Positions 52,812-62,057 of a DNA stretch of 64,000 nt are shown one piece after another (positions within the stretch are counted from its first letter, which is position 1; every line of letters starts with the position of its first letter). This stretch comes from Prevotella sp. GTDB taxonomy: Bacteria > Bacteroidota > Bacteroidia > Bacteroidales > Bacteroidaceae. Position numbers and translations under genes: made by a program. The notes under the pieces are model-generated. The model was not told where the DNA came from and did not search any database. It saw only the letters and a list, made by a program, of their open reading frames with translations. The DNA lies in contig JAFRRN010000001.1 of the NCBI GenBank assembly GCA_017428055.1, positions 1 through 64,000 of the forward strand, in the 5' to 3' direction.

Positions 52812-53141
52812 AAATGAATAAATCGTTTCGCGTTAAGGATTGTCAAACTTGCTTGGGAAGAACACTCAAGGTATCTATTGTCATTGCGATAACCAATATG
52901 CAAAAATACTAAAAAAATTGGTTATCCAACGATTTCCAATGGCTATTTTTTGTTTTCGTGGCACTTTGCCCGGTCTTGCGATAGATTTCATGGATGCTCG
53001 CATTTAAACCCAGGCAGGGAAAAGATGTGGGCGAAAGGCGTTTATGACACGAATTGCCGTGTATGTCGCCATGGGATGTCGGGATGAAATGATGCCTTCG
53101 GCGGTACCCGATGGGGTGGATGTCGGGAACAAATGCCACAT
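52812..53141. other. non-coding 330-base gap
   Basis: Between the GH128 start and the GT2 stop. A -7-like TATTTTTG (minus, 52908-52901) may serve the CAZyme operon. The rest has no credible gene. It holds a twice-repeated GATGTCGGGA and borders the 22-bp tandem array. Confidence 0.5.
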
Positions 53142-54242
53142 TCACGACCTTGCGGCTATAGCCGAAAGACCTTGCGGGCTTGGGCAAAAGGCCTTGCGGC
53201 CTTGGGCAAAACGGAAAAGGTCGTAGAGCTTCCTCAATGAGAAATAGGCCTCCTCTTGCAGGCGGAACAATGCCCATGACCATCTGAAAGGCATATAACC
53301 GAATTTCATCTTATGGCGAATGTCGAGGCATGAGGTGTCTATGTCTCGCCAGACCCGTTTGATTTCCGACAGCCCGTAAGCCCTCTCGGAGGCGGAAAGC
53401 TGCTTGCGGTGGTTATAATAGAACATATACGAGTCGATGAGGATGAGCCATCTGACGTTCTCATAGAGCGTCAAGACATGGTTGGGGACGTGGAGGTCCA
53501 TGAGTTGCCGCCTCATGCTCTCGTTCGCTTTTAGGTAATTAAACCGTGTAGCGTCGATGCGGTGGGTGACCGAGGCGGCATGATGTCGGTATTCATAGAT
53601 GCCTTCGCAGCATCTCACCTCCCTCGATTTCACATAATGGATGCGTGTGGTGTTGTCGTCGCTATATGTCTTGCACGTCTCATCGTATGGATATTGCCGG
53701 TGGATGCTTGTCCGCACCATGTATATACCGTGGATTTTCCAAGTAAGGCTTAACTCAAACGCCTCGTTGCCCGATAGCTTTTCAAAAGTTGGCATGGGAT
53801 AGTCAGACACCTTGTTGCCCTGCTCGTCACAATTCACCACATGGAACAACACACAATCCACCCGCTCGTGGGCATGGAAGACGTCAACGGCACTCCGCAA
53901 GGCATCGGGGGAAAGGCGGTCGTCGCTATCCAGGAAGCACGTGAATGTGCCTCTTGCCGCCCTTAGCCCCACATTCCGCGCATGGGCTTGCCCCTGGTTC
54001 TCCTTCAACCGGATGGTTTCTATCCGTCGGTCCTTGCTGGCATATTCTTGCAGGATGTCCCAAGAGCCGTCGGTTGAGCCATCATCTACACATATCGCCT
54101 GAAAATGCTGAAGGCTTTGTTGCAACAGGGAGTCTAAGCATTCACGGAGGTATCTCTGCGCATTGTACACCGCCACCAAGACCGTGACATCTACTTGTGG
54201 TGGCAATGGGTTGCTTCCTCTCTTTTCACCATCCTCCTTCAT
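53142..54242 (-). CDS. family 2 glycosyltransferase
   Basis: 366 residues. VTVLVAVYNAQRYLRECLDSLL, ICVDDGSTDGSWDIL, ARNVGLRAARG and FLDSDDRLSPDAL (DxD-like) are the GT2 fold; the rest is helical with no further motif. It transfers a sugar to a growing glycan at the inner membrane. The start overlaps the flippase stop by four bases, so the pair belongs to a surface-polysaccharide unit. The last ~22 residues (GRKAFCPSPQGLSAIAARS) are coded by a 22-bp tandem repeat and look like a late addition to the C-terminus. Confidence 0.88.
   Translation of the reverse strand: MKEDGEKRGSNPLPPQVDVTVLVAVYNAQRYLRECLDSLLQQSLQHFQAICVDDGSTDGSWDILQEYASKDRRIETIRLKENQGQAHARNVGLRAARGTFTCFLDSDDRLSPDALRSAVDVFHAHERVDCVLFHVVNCDEQGNKVSDYPMPTFEKLSGNEAFELSLTWKIHGIYMVRTSIHRQYPYDETCKTYSDDNTTRIHYVKSREVRCCEGIYEYRHHAASVTHRIDATRFNYLKANESMRRQLMDLHVPNHVLTLYENVRWLILIDSYMFYYNHRKQLSASERAYGLSEIKRVWRDIDTSCLDIRHKMKFGYMPFRWSWALFRLQEEAYFSLRKLYDLFRFAQGRKAFCPSPQGLSAIAARS
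53146..53211 (-). repeat. three 22-bp tandem units in the GT2 3' end
   Basis: Units at 53190-53211, 53168-53189 and 53146-53167 share the end GCCGCAAGGTC or a close form; two begin TTTTGCCCAAG. Since 22 is not a multiple of three, each unit is read in a different frame. It is in the coding end of the GT2 gene and runs to within two bases of its stop codon. Confidence 0.75.
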
Positions 54243-55729
54243 ACGCGAATCTTATTCATGAGTTTCTCCCACAGGTGTGTCTTGGTATGCAATATCCGCA
54301 AGGAGATGACGGTACTCACTAACGTGAGCAACAAGCCGCCCACCCAGTAGGCCACGCCGTGTGTGGTAAGCGTGAGGATGTATGTTGCCAGGCCGATGGG
54401 TATTTGCACGATGGCATATTGGACGACATGGCGCGACAAGGCATATCCATACTTGAAGCGCATGTAGGTTGACAGCATCACGAAGTCGAAGACCGACGCT
54501 GCCGTCAAGGCGATGCCCGTACCTGTCAGCCCCCAATGGCGATACCCCAAAAGGACAAACGCCACCACCACGACATCGTATATGCCCTCCATCAACAGGT
54601 AAGAGCCCGAGTCGCCCTTGGCAAGGGGCAAGTAGGAGATGGGCAGCTTGATGGCTCGCATATACATTGCCAGCACCGTGATTTGCATCATACCCAAAAC
54701 GGGCATGAACCGACCGGTGTAAAGCATGGGCAACAGGATGGGAAGGGCCGTCATGAATGCCACCAACATGGGCGAGACCAACAGCAACGAGACCTCAATC
54801 TGCTTGTTCACAGTGTCATTGAGGAGCGTCGCGCCACCCACATTCTTGCACACCCCCGAGAGGCGAGGGAAGTAGTCGGTCTCCATTGCCGAGAACACCA
54901 TGCCCGCATAGATGACGGTCATCACATATCCCGCATTATACAACCCGACAATATCTGACCCCTCGCGGTTGAGAAAGGAACGGATAATGAAGTCTGCGCC
55001 GCTTCCCAAGATTCCCGCAACGACAAACGCGATGCCCAGTCCCACCATGCCCAGCCCCTCCGCCATGAGCTGGCGGCTAAAGGAAAAGCGCAATGGATAG
55101 AGGCGGTAGGAATAACCCACCGTCAGCAACATCTGGATCAACGCCAGCAGGAACAACGTGGGGACGATGGCCGACTCGCCCCATATATAATATAAAGGTA
55201 TGACCACGAAGAGCGACAGCAATACATTGCATACCGAGATGACCGCCAATTGCCGGAGGCGGCGGGTGCCTTTGAGGATAGCAGCCTCGCCACCCGTCAA
55301 TGCCATCAAGGCAACGACGGGCGAGAGCAGGATGAAATGCAACGTGTGGTCGCCCCAGCGGAACGTCCATTTGTCCAACCAAGGACTCATGGCGACACAC
55401 ACAAGCATTCCCAACATAGCGGTTAATAGGCTCCACGACCGTATCAGCTTGATGGAATGGCGCAACTTGGCATCGTCGCCATTCTCGTAAGCCTCGGAAA
55501 TCTCACGCACGGCACTCATCGACAGGCCGAGGTTGGTGGAGTCGCCCACCAACTTGATGGCGGAATTGAACAACGAAATCAGCCCCATTCCCTCGGGACC
55601 GAGCAGCCAAGCCACAATCTTGTTGCGCACGATGCCCACCAAGATGTTGATGCCTTGGACCCCCCCGAAGAGCCCAGTGTACTTTAATATGTGGGAATAG
55701 TTGTCCCGCTTTTCTTCCTCGTGCATCAT
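54239..55729 (-). CDS. Wzx-type oligosaccharide flippase
   Basis: 496 residues with about 12-14 membrane helices of the MATE/MVF-like polysaccharide transporter type: KYTGLFGGVQGINILVGIVRNKIVAWLLGPEGMG is a classical first helix pair. It flips lipid-linked oligosaccharide units. The four-base overlap with the GT2 gene links them; no polymerase or other transferases lie in this window, so the rest of the pathway is elsewhere. Confidence 0.9.
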   Translation of the reverse strand: MMHEEEKRDNYSHILKYTGLFGGVQGINILVGIVRNKIVAWLLGPEGMGLISLFNSAIKLVGDSTNLGLSMSAVREISEAYENGDDAKLRHSIKLIRSWSLLTAMLGMLVCVAMSPWLDKWTFRWGDHTLHFILLSPVVALMALTGGEAAILKGTRRLRQLAVISVCNVLLSLFVVIPLYYIWGESAIVPTLFLLALIQMLLTVGYSYRLYPLRFSFSRQLMAEGLGMVGLGIAFVVAGILGSGADFIIRSFLNREGSDIVGLYNAGYVMTVIYAGMVFSAMETDYFPRLSGVCKNVGGATLLNDTVNKQIEVSLLLVSPMLVAFMTALPILLPMLYTGRFMPVLGMMQITVLAMYMRAIKLPISYLPLAKGDSGSYLLMEGIYDVVVVAFVLLGYRHWGLTGTGIALTAASVFDFVMLSTYMRFKYGYALSRHVVQYAIVQIPIGLATYILTLTTHGVAYWVGGLLLTLVSTVISLRILHTKTHLWEKLMNKIRV

Positions 55730-55865
55730 TTATAATAACGAAGCAAGTGGGAAAATATTATGTTGATGGGAATTGTAATGGGCAAAAGATGGCATAGGAG
55801 CCTTGGAGTTCCACATGAATCTCACTTTTTTCCTTTTCCATGGCTCATCATTCATATATTCTTTG

Positions 55866-55873
55866 TATTTTTG
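55866..55873 (+). promoter_or_regulatory. -7 element before the GH115 gene
   Basis: TATTTTTG, 35 bases before ATG 55908; no clear -33. Confidence 0.4.
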
Positions 55874-55907
55874 TGGCATCATATACATCAACTATCATAT
55901 CGTTACC

Positions 55908-58400
55908 ATGAAACAGACCATCACTTTTGTCGTTTTTTTGATGTCGCTCACCATGAAGTCATTAGCGGCAGAACCATTCGTTGTTTACCAACAACAGGAA
56001 AACACCATCAACCTACAAGCCGCTACCTTGTGGATGACCCCGCAGGAACATCCATGCGTGGGACACGCCATGCAATCCCTGCAAGCTGATTTATGGAAAG
56101 TGACGGGGCGAAAGCCTGAACTTCACGTCGAGCAAATGAAGGAGGTGCCGTCTACTTCCATTGTGGTGGGGACTGTTGGCTGCAATAGCCTCATCGACAA
56201 CTGGGTGAAGAAAGGAATCCTGAAGGACTTAAAAGGAAAGACGGAAAAGTATATCATCAAGACCATTGACGACCAACTCGTGATAGCGGGGAGCGACAAG
56301 CGGGGTACAGTATATGGCATATACGAGCTTTCGCAACAAATCGGGGTATCACCATGGTATTATTGGGCAGACGTTCCCGTGGAGAAACACGGGCAGTTGT
56401 TTGTCAAGCGAGGGGAGTACACCGACGGCGAACCCGCCGTGCGCTATCGTGGCATCTTCCTCAATGACGAGGCTCCCTGCCTCACATCTTGGGTGAAAAA
56501 CACGTTTGGAACGAACTACGGCGACCATCGCTTCTATGAGAAAGTATTTGAACTGATATTGCGCCTCAAGGGGAATTTCCTTTGGCCGGCCATGTGGGGA
56601 TGGGCTTTCTATGCCGATGACCCCCTCAATTCAAAAACTGCCGACGAGATGGGCATCATTATCGGCACGTCGCACCATGAGCCAATGGCAAGAAACCACC
56701 AAGAATATGCCCGTCGAAGGAATGAATGGGGAGCATGGAACTACCAAACCAACCAACAAAAGCTCGACCAATTCTTCCGTGAGGGCATAGAACGCATGAA
56801 GGGAACCGACGACATCGTAACCATCGGGATGAGGGGAGATGGCGACGAGGCGATGAGTGAGGAGGCCGATACGAGGCTGTTGCAACAAGTTGTGGAAAAC
56901 CAACGCAAGATTATCAAGCAAGTTACCGGCAAACCAGCCAACAAGACACCACAGGTATGGGCTTTGTATAAAGAGGTACTCGACTATTACGACAAGGGTA
57001 TGCGCGTGCCTGACGACGTTCTTATCCTGTTGTGTGATGACAACTGGGGCAACGTGAGGCGAGTACCCAGCGAGAAAGAGCGCAAGCACCCCGGGGGATG
57101 GGGGCTGTATTACCATGTTGACTATGTTGGGGCGCCACGCAATTCTAAGTGGTTGAATGTGACACCTACGCAAAATATGTGGGAACAGCTCACTTTGGCT
57201 TACGATTATGGCATAGACAGGCTATGGATTCTCAACGTCGGCGACCTCAAACCCATGGAATATCCCATCACCATGTTCATGGACATGGCATGGAAGCCCA
57301 AGGAATACCAGGCGAATAACATCACCGACCATACACTTCGTTTCTGCGAGCAACTGTTTGGCAAGCAACAGGCAGGGGAGGCCGCCCGCATCCTTAACCT
57401 TTGCTGCAAGTACGCGGGACGGTCTACAGCCGAGATGCTCGATGCCAAGACATATAACGTAGAGACTGGCGAATGGCGACAGGTGGCAGACGACTACATG
57501 CGGTTGGAGACGGAAGCCTTGCGCCAATATCTCACCCTGCCCGAACCCTACCGTGATGCTTACCAGCAAGTCATCCTGTTCCCCGTCCAGGCTATGTCAA
57601 ACATCTATCAGATGTATTACGCCCAAGCCATGAACCATTGGTTGGCAGCCCATAACGACCCCGATGCCAATGTGTGGGCAAGGAAAGTGAGGGAGGCTTT
57701 CGTGCGCGACTCCGTGCTTTGCGCTGCCTATAACCATGACATCGCGAATGGCAAGTGGAATGGGATGATGACCCAAAAGCATATTGGCTACACGTCGTGG
57801 AACGATAACTTCCCATCCGACCGTATGCCGTCTGTGAAACAAGTTGAGGAAGGATGCGGTGGGGTTACCTTCACGGAAAAAGAGGGAATGGTGGTCATGG
57901 AGGCTGAACATTTCCATACGTCCACTGCCACTCCCCAAACATCATGGACCATCATCCCGCATTTAGGCAGAACCCGTAGTGGCGTGACGCTAATGCCATA
58001 TACAGAACAGACGGGGGAAGCCTCACTCACATATCGTTTCACGATGGATGGGAAACAGCCAGAAATGGTGGACGTGCATGTCATCGTGAAGTCTACGCTC
58101 GACTATCTCAATAAAAATGGCATGGCGTTTACTGTGTCCATCGACAATGGCGAGCCACAGAGAATCGTCTTCAACGACCGACTGAACGAAGCAAAGGAAA
58201 ACATCTACTCGGTGTTTTATCCCACCGTGGCGAGGAGGATTGTGGAAACCACCAGGCGTTTACCCCTGTCTTCGCAATCCACCCATACACTAACCATCCA
58301 TCCCGAAGACCCCGCCATCGTATTTGAGAAGATTGTCATCGACGCGGGAGGCTACCAACCCTCATTCCTCTTTGGGCAGGAATCGCCCCTGAGTAGGTAA
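55908..58400 (+). CDS. GH115 alpha-glucuronidase
   Basis: 830 residues from ATG 55908 (a TTG-initiated longer form would run through the promoter). Signal peptide MKQTITFVVFLMSLTMKSLAA. GH115 landmarks: GSDKRGTVYGIYELSQQIGVSPWYYWADV, YRGIFLNDEAP, FLWPAMWGWAFYADDPLN near residue 224, GTSHHEPMARN, TIGMRGDGDEAM and LLCDDNWGN. The C-terminal beta domain (VVMEAEHF ...) closes the protein. These enzymes remove 4-O-methylglucuronic acid from internal xylose of xylan, so this protein points to plant-fibre use. Confidence 0.92.
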   Translation: MKQTITFVVFLMSLTMKSLAAEPFVVYQQQENTINLQAATLWMTPQEHPCVGHAMQSLQADLWKVTGRKPELHVEQMKEVPSTSIVVGTVGCNSLIDNWVKKGILKDLKGKTEKYIIKTIDDQLVIAGSDKRGTVYGIYELSQQIGVSPWYYWADVPVEKHGQLFVKRGEYTDGEPAVRYRGIFLNDEAPCLTSWVKNTFGTNYGDHRFYEKVFELILRLKGNFLWPAMWGWAFYADDPLNSKTADEMGIIIGTSHHEPMARNHQEYARRRNEWGAWNYQTNQQKLDQFFREGIERMKGTDDIVTIGMRGDGDEAMSEEADTRLLQQVVENQRKIIKQVTGKPANKTPQVWALYKEVLDYYDKGMRVPDDVLILLCDDNWGNVRRVPSEKERKHPGGWGLYYHVDYVGAPRNSKWLNVTPTQNMWEQLTLAYDYGIDRLWILNVGDLKPMEYPITMFMDMAWKPKEYQANNITDHTLRFCEQLFGKQQAGEAARILNLCCKYAGRSTAEMLDAKTYNVETGEWRQVADDYMRLETEALRQYLTLPEPYRDAYQQVILFPVQAMSNIYQMYYAQAMNHWLAAHNDPDANVWARKVREAFVRDSVLCAAYNHDIANGKWNGMMTQKHIGYTSWNDNFPSDRMPSVKQVEEGCGGVTFTEKEGMVVMEAEHFHTSTATPQTSWTIIPHLGRTRSGVTLMPYTEQTGEASLTYRFTMDGKQPEMVDVHVIVKSTLDYLNKNGMAFTVSIDNGEPQRIVFNDRLNEAKENIYSVFYPTVARRIVETTRRLPLSSQSTHTLTIHPEDPAIVFEKIVIDAGGYQPSFLFGQESPLSR

Positions 58401-58437
58401 GTGTTTCACGAGTTCTTGGGTTTATTAGTTGATTAGT

Positions 58438-58461
58438 TTGTGAGTTTGTGAGAACTCACAA
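58438..58461. terminator. hairpin after the GH115 gene
   Basis: TTGTGAGTT (58438-58446) and AACTCACAA (58453-58461) pair around a six-base loop, with no strong T-run after it. It lies between converging genes. Confidence 0.35.
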
Positions 58462-58480
58462 GCTGATAAACTCATGACCC

Positions 58481-59098
58481 TCATCGGATAAAATTAGTCC
58501 ACACGGCCTGTTCCCTTTGGGGATGTCCGTCATGGGCGACGTCGAGTTTCTTGATGAGCCATGCCATATTGCGACCAAGAGTTCTCATAGTCTGCATTCC
58601 CTCCTCATCCTGGGCAACCTGACGCGGGGACTGCCCGTATGCCATGTTCCAGTATTGGGATGAGACGATGGGCATGTTCATGATCGTGAAGTATTTGTTC
58701 AAACGGTCAAATGCCGCCGTAGCCCCACCACGGCGACACACCACGACGCTTGCCCCGGGCTTGTATTGCAAATATTGCCCCATGGAATAAAACATCCTGT
58801 CAAGGAAGGCACATAACGAGCCATTAGGACCTCCGTAGTATACGGGCGAACCGATGACAAGCCCATCGATGCCGTCTCTCACAGCCCTGAACACCCGATA
58901 ATACAGGTCGTCATTGAATGTACATTTGCCAATGCGACCACACATGCCACAGGCAATGCAACCCTGTACTGCCTGTTTGCCGATACCAATAACCTCGGTC
59001 TCGATGCCCTCACCATTCAATGCCTTTGCCACTTCACTCAAAGCGGTGAAAGTGTTGCCGTTATCTTTAGGACTTCCATTAATCATTAAAACTTTCAT
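58481..59098 (-). CDS. flavodoxin-fold NAD(P)H oxidoreductase
   Basis: 205 residues from ATG 59098 (another ATG at 59104 adds two). KVLMINGSPKDNGNTFTALS is the phosphate loop; GCIACGMCGRIGKCTFNDD is a Cys-rich segment as in iron-sulfur flavoproteins; VIGSPVYYGGPNG and FLDRMFYS follow. It should bind FMN and reduce quinones or other electron acceptors. It is a single gene. Confidence 0.88.
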   Translation of the reverse strand: MKVLMINGSPKDNGNTFTALSEVAKALNGEGIETEVIGIGKQAVQGCIACGMCGRIGKCTFNDDLYYRVFRAVRDGIDGLVIGSPVYYGGPNGSLCAFLDRMFYSMGQYLQYKPGASVVVCRRGGATAAFDRLNKYFTIMNMPIVSSQYWNMAYGQSPRQVAQDEEGMQTMRTLGRNMAWLIKKLDVAHDGHPQREQAVWTNFIR

Positions 59099-59104
59099 CG
59101 TCAC

Positions 59105-59614
59105 TATTCATTAATCAGTTGTATTATAAATGATGACAAAGATAAGCATAAAGTTGATAATTACATCAGCGTATTTCAAAAAAAACTTACAAAATCATCA
59201 ATATGCAAACAAAAACGGTTCCCTCAGTCTCTCTCTCGATGACCATACATGGTACTTCGACACCCCTTGCGACGGCTGTACGCAGAACATCGTGGACGGT
59301 AACGACGTTGTGGTATATGCGATAGTGATCCAGATGAGGCGCAGCGCAATCCCAACACTTTGTCAATAACGGAATCCCATATAATGGGTAAACAGCTCCC
59401 TCACGTGAATAATTCCCCCAAAGGGAATGATTTTTTCAGGTTTTATGTTTATCTTTGTCATGTCATTGATGATTTCGCTTGTCTTGAAATGCAGCATTAA
59501 AGTAAGTGGAAATTCTGACATGGCAAAATCCTTGGCAACTTTTTGTTGTTCAGGTACTTATAAAGAATAACTAATGTGCTGCGGAATTTAGGGATATAAT
59601 AATCCCTTTACGTT
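59105..59614. other. 510-base gap at the edge of the Rhs region
   Basis: Mostly AT-rich. A short open frame (59130-59369) contains a more GC-rich strand-forming piece (TWYFDTPCDGCTQNIVDG) that may be a gene fragment. No intact gene, insertion sequence or attachment site was recognised. Confidence 0.4.
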
Positions 59615-60304
59615 ATGGAATTATTAAAGAAAAAAAAGGCTATTATTCGTTTTATGATCGCTGTTAGTCCATTATTGGGCATTTGTTCTTGCTCTTTTGG
59701 AAAATTCATGAAATCCATTTCAGATATAAAGTATCTTGACGAATCTCATTTTCAGCAAAATTGGATAAGGACAGATGGTGTCTTCATCGCAGAAAGTACA
59801 GAAGATTGTCTTATTGACATTGTGTTCTTATTTGGTGATGGTGGTTTTATGGCATCGACTTCATCGTGTTTGGTCCAAGGAGATAGTGGTCAGACAGTTA
59901 TTAATTGGGATAAGCTCCATTCATTACATGGATATAACAAGAAGAAATCTCGATGGGATTGGGATTTTGGGGTTTATAAGATACACGGCGATACCATAGA
60001 GGCAAACCAATATGAACCGTATTACTTTCTTGTAAGACCTCTGTATTTCTACTGGTGGATGAACAAGTATCAATTCTACATAGTCAATGATGAAACCGTT
60101 GAATTGTTTTTTTCTGCAGAAATGTTGGGTAATAAGGATCTATATGATAAAGCGTTACAATGGGGAGTTCTCGAAAAGCCAATCAGATTTCATTATGTGA
60201 AAGCCGACTCATTGCCATCATCCTCTATGAAATATAAAAAGAGTAAATGGATGTGGCATTCGAAAGAAGCGTGGAAAGATTATATGAAAAAAAATGACCA
60301 TTAG
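59615..60304 (+). CDS. AT-rich lipoprotein beside the Rhs cassettes
   Basis: 229 residues. A hydrophobic N-terminus ends in LLGICSCSFG, a plausible lipobox. The mature part is rich in Trp, Tyr and Lys (WWMNKYQFYIV, KKSKWMWHSKEAWKDYMKK), with no recognised domain. Composition is AT-rich like the immunity genes to the right, and it lies directly before the first Rhs tip; it may be an immunity lipoprotein whose toxin tip has been lost. This is inference. Confidence 0.7.
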   Translation: MELLKKKKAIIRFMIAVSPLLGICSCSFGKFMKSISDIKYLDESHFQQNWIRTDGVFIAESTEDCLIDIVFLFGDGGFMASTSSCLVQGDSGQTVINWDKLHSLHGYNKKKSRWDWDFGVYKIHGDTIEANQYEPYYFLVRPLYFYWWMNKYQFYIVNDETVELFFSAEMLGNKDLYDKALQWGVLEKPIRFHYVKADSLPSSSMKYKKSKWMWHSKEAWKDYMKKNDH

Positions 60305-60354
60305 AGGGTTATATAAGAAAGATGACATCGTCATAAATATTTAAATGCCAAAAA

Positions 60355-61635
60355 ATGACGCAACAAGAGGAGTTGAAATGTGTTATGGTGTTGTTCTTTG
60401 TCGTGACTCACGATGATTACGAAAGAATGTCGCTTGGGATTTTCCTCCCCAAGGTGAATAACGCCGTCACCCCGTTGTACGCCTTCACGGATAACCTCGG
60501 CAGCATAACCCGCCTGTATACCGAGGCTGGCACGGAGAAGTTCCGTGCGCAGTACGACCCGTGGGGAGTGCAGGTCGTCAACAAGAACGATGTCAACTTC
60601 GCCCGTGGCTACTGCGGTCATGAGATGCTGAACGACTTCCAGCTCATCAACATGAACGGGCGTATGTACGACCCCGTGCTGGGTCGTTTCCTCTCCCCCG
60701 ACAACTTCGTGCAGATGCCCACCTCGGCGCAGAGCTTCAATCGGTATTCATATTGTTTGAACAACCCGCTGAAGTATATTGACACTGATGGGGAATTCGC
60801 TTGGATTCCTATCTTGGCCTTTCTCGATGGAATGATGAATGTCATTGCGAATTCAAATAATATAAACTCTAGCTGGGATGCCCTCAAATACTTTGGTGTC
60901 GGTTTTGCATCAGGTGCAGCTGGTGCTTACGTAGGTGGGGTGGTTGCTAGTGCTATTGGTATTGGCGGTGCCATTGGTGGTGCGGTCTCTGGTTTTGTAG
61001 GTGGTGCGGTCTCTGGCGGTATCCTTGGTGGTGGAAATGCCTATTTTGGTGATGCCCACTTTTGGCAGGGATTTGGTCATGGAGTCATATATGGCGGGAT
61101 CATTGGTGGGATAGGTGGCGGGATTATTGGCGGCGTGTGTTCGGTAGCGAAAGGGAACAATTTTTGGACGGGTGCCGCCAAGCAGGCAATCATTAAGCCA
61201 GAGGTGAATTGGGATCCTGATGTCATCCCTGAGCCAATGAGAGGTACACAGACATTCGAACCCCAATGGCATGATTTGCCAGAAACGCCCATGCCAGAAT
61301 GGGTACAGACTCCTTTAAATGAAGGGCATCAGACTCTCGATAATGTAGTATATGAATGTGTTGGAAATGGAGAAACACTTTTAAACAATAATGCGTTTAC
61401 CGTAACTCCTAATGGAATTGTATTACCCAAGAATATTTATATTCCACAAGAATTAGTTGAAAATCCATATAGAATAGGTAGTTTTGGTAAAATAATAGAT
61501 GGTAAAAACATAGAGATTTTAAGAATAGACAATGGAACGTTTACCGGTTTTAAAGGACCCAATAATAGTCATTTCCATTTAAATGGTAATAAGGAACATA
61601 TATTTGATATTAATAGATGGCCATGGAAAAGATAA
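60355..61635 (+). CDS. orphan Rhs core end with toxin tip 1
   Basis: 426 residues. Residues before ~33 do not look like Rhs; from NNAVTPLYAFTDNLGS to QSFNRYSYCLNNPLKYIDTDGE is the Rhs-associated core end, normally over a thousand residues into a large protein. Then comes a Gly-rich, membrane-prone stretch (GGAIGGAVSGFVGGAVSGG and similar, to about 265), then an AT-rich tip ending GPNNSHFHLNGNKEHIFDIN RWPWKR, with paired His residues that could be catalytic. No signal peptide, so it is a silent or orphan tip, used perhaps by recombination with a full rhs gene. The tip toxin family is not recognised. Confidence 0.75.
   Translation: MTQQEELKCVMVLFFVVTHDDYERMSLGIFLPKVNNAVTPLYAFTDNLGSITRLYTEAGTEKFRAQYDPWGVQVVNKNDVNFARGYCGHEMLNDFQLINMNGRMYDPVLGRFLSPDNFVQMPTSAQSFNRYSYCLNNPLKYIDTDGEFAWIPILAFLDGMMNVIANSNNINSSWDALKYFGVGFASGAAGAYVGGVVASAIGIGGAIGGAVSGFVGGAVSGGILGGGNAYFGDAHFWQGFGHGVIYGGIIGGIGGGIIGGVCSVAKGNNFWTGAAKQAIIKPEVNWDPDVIPEPMRGTQTFEPQWHDLPETPMPEWVQTPLNEGHQTLDNVVYECVGNGETLLNNNAFTVTPNGIVLPKNIYIPQELVENPYRIGSFGKIIDGKNIEILRIDNGTFTGFKGPNNSHFHLNGNKEHIFDINRWPWKR
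60451..60794 (+). repeat. Rhs core direct repeat, copy 1
   Basis: 344 bases aligned without gaps to 62340-62683 (offset 1889), roughly nine bases in ten identical by eye, and GC-rich compared with the flanks. Recombination across it would swap tips or delete the first cassette. Confidence 0.85.
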
Positions 61636-62003
61636 TATTATATAATTTTTGTGAAATAGATTGGCATGATGCAATCATTGAAAAAATAATGATTGACAGG
61701 AACAATCCTGGCATCAATGACTCTATTGTTATTTTCATTATTTGTGCTGATAATACAAAACGAAATCTACGTTTCAATAATGTGTATTGGGCTGATTTGA
61801 ATATGAATTTTGGGGTGGTAGCTTCTGAAAGTATAGTAAAAGCTATTTCAAAGGGAAGAGACTGTATTTATGTAAAAGAGCTATATGCTAAATGGAAAGG
61901 AATGATAAATGATGTGGATTTAAACTATTATGAGATAGAGACTAACTCGACAGGTAGCATAATAAAAATAATAGCAAAAGAAGTGTTAATAATTACAATT
62001 TAA
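61617..62003 (+). CDS. putative immunity protein for toxin tip 1
   Basis: 128 residues; starts inside the last 19 bases of tip 1 (ATG 61617, or 61623). AT-rich, acidic and small, with NFCEIDWHDAIIEKI and NNVYWADLNMNFG. It has no signal peptide, so it acts in the cytoplasm. Position and overlap are those of a cognate immunity gene; no family recognised. Confidence 0.72.
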   Translation: MAMEKIILYNFCEIDWHDAIIEKIMIDRNNPGINDSIVIFIICADNTKRNLRFNNVYWADLNMNFGVVASESIVKAISKGRDCIYVKELYAKWKGMINDVDLNYYEIETNSTGSIIKIIAKEVLIITI

Positions 62004-62057
62004 TTAGCAGAGTTTTTTTGACAAGTGTCATACATCATTTCGTCCTATAATTATTTG

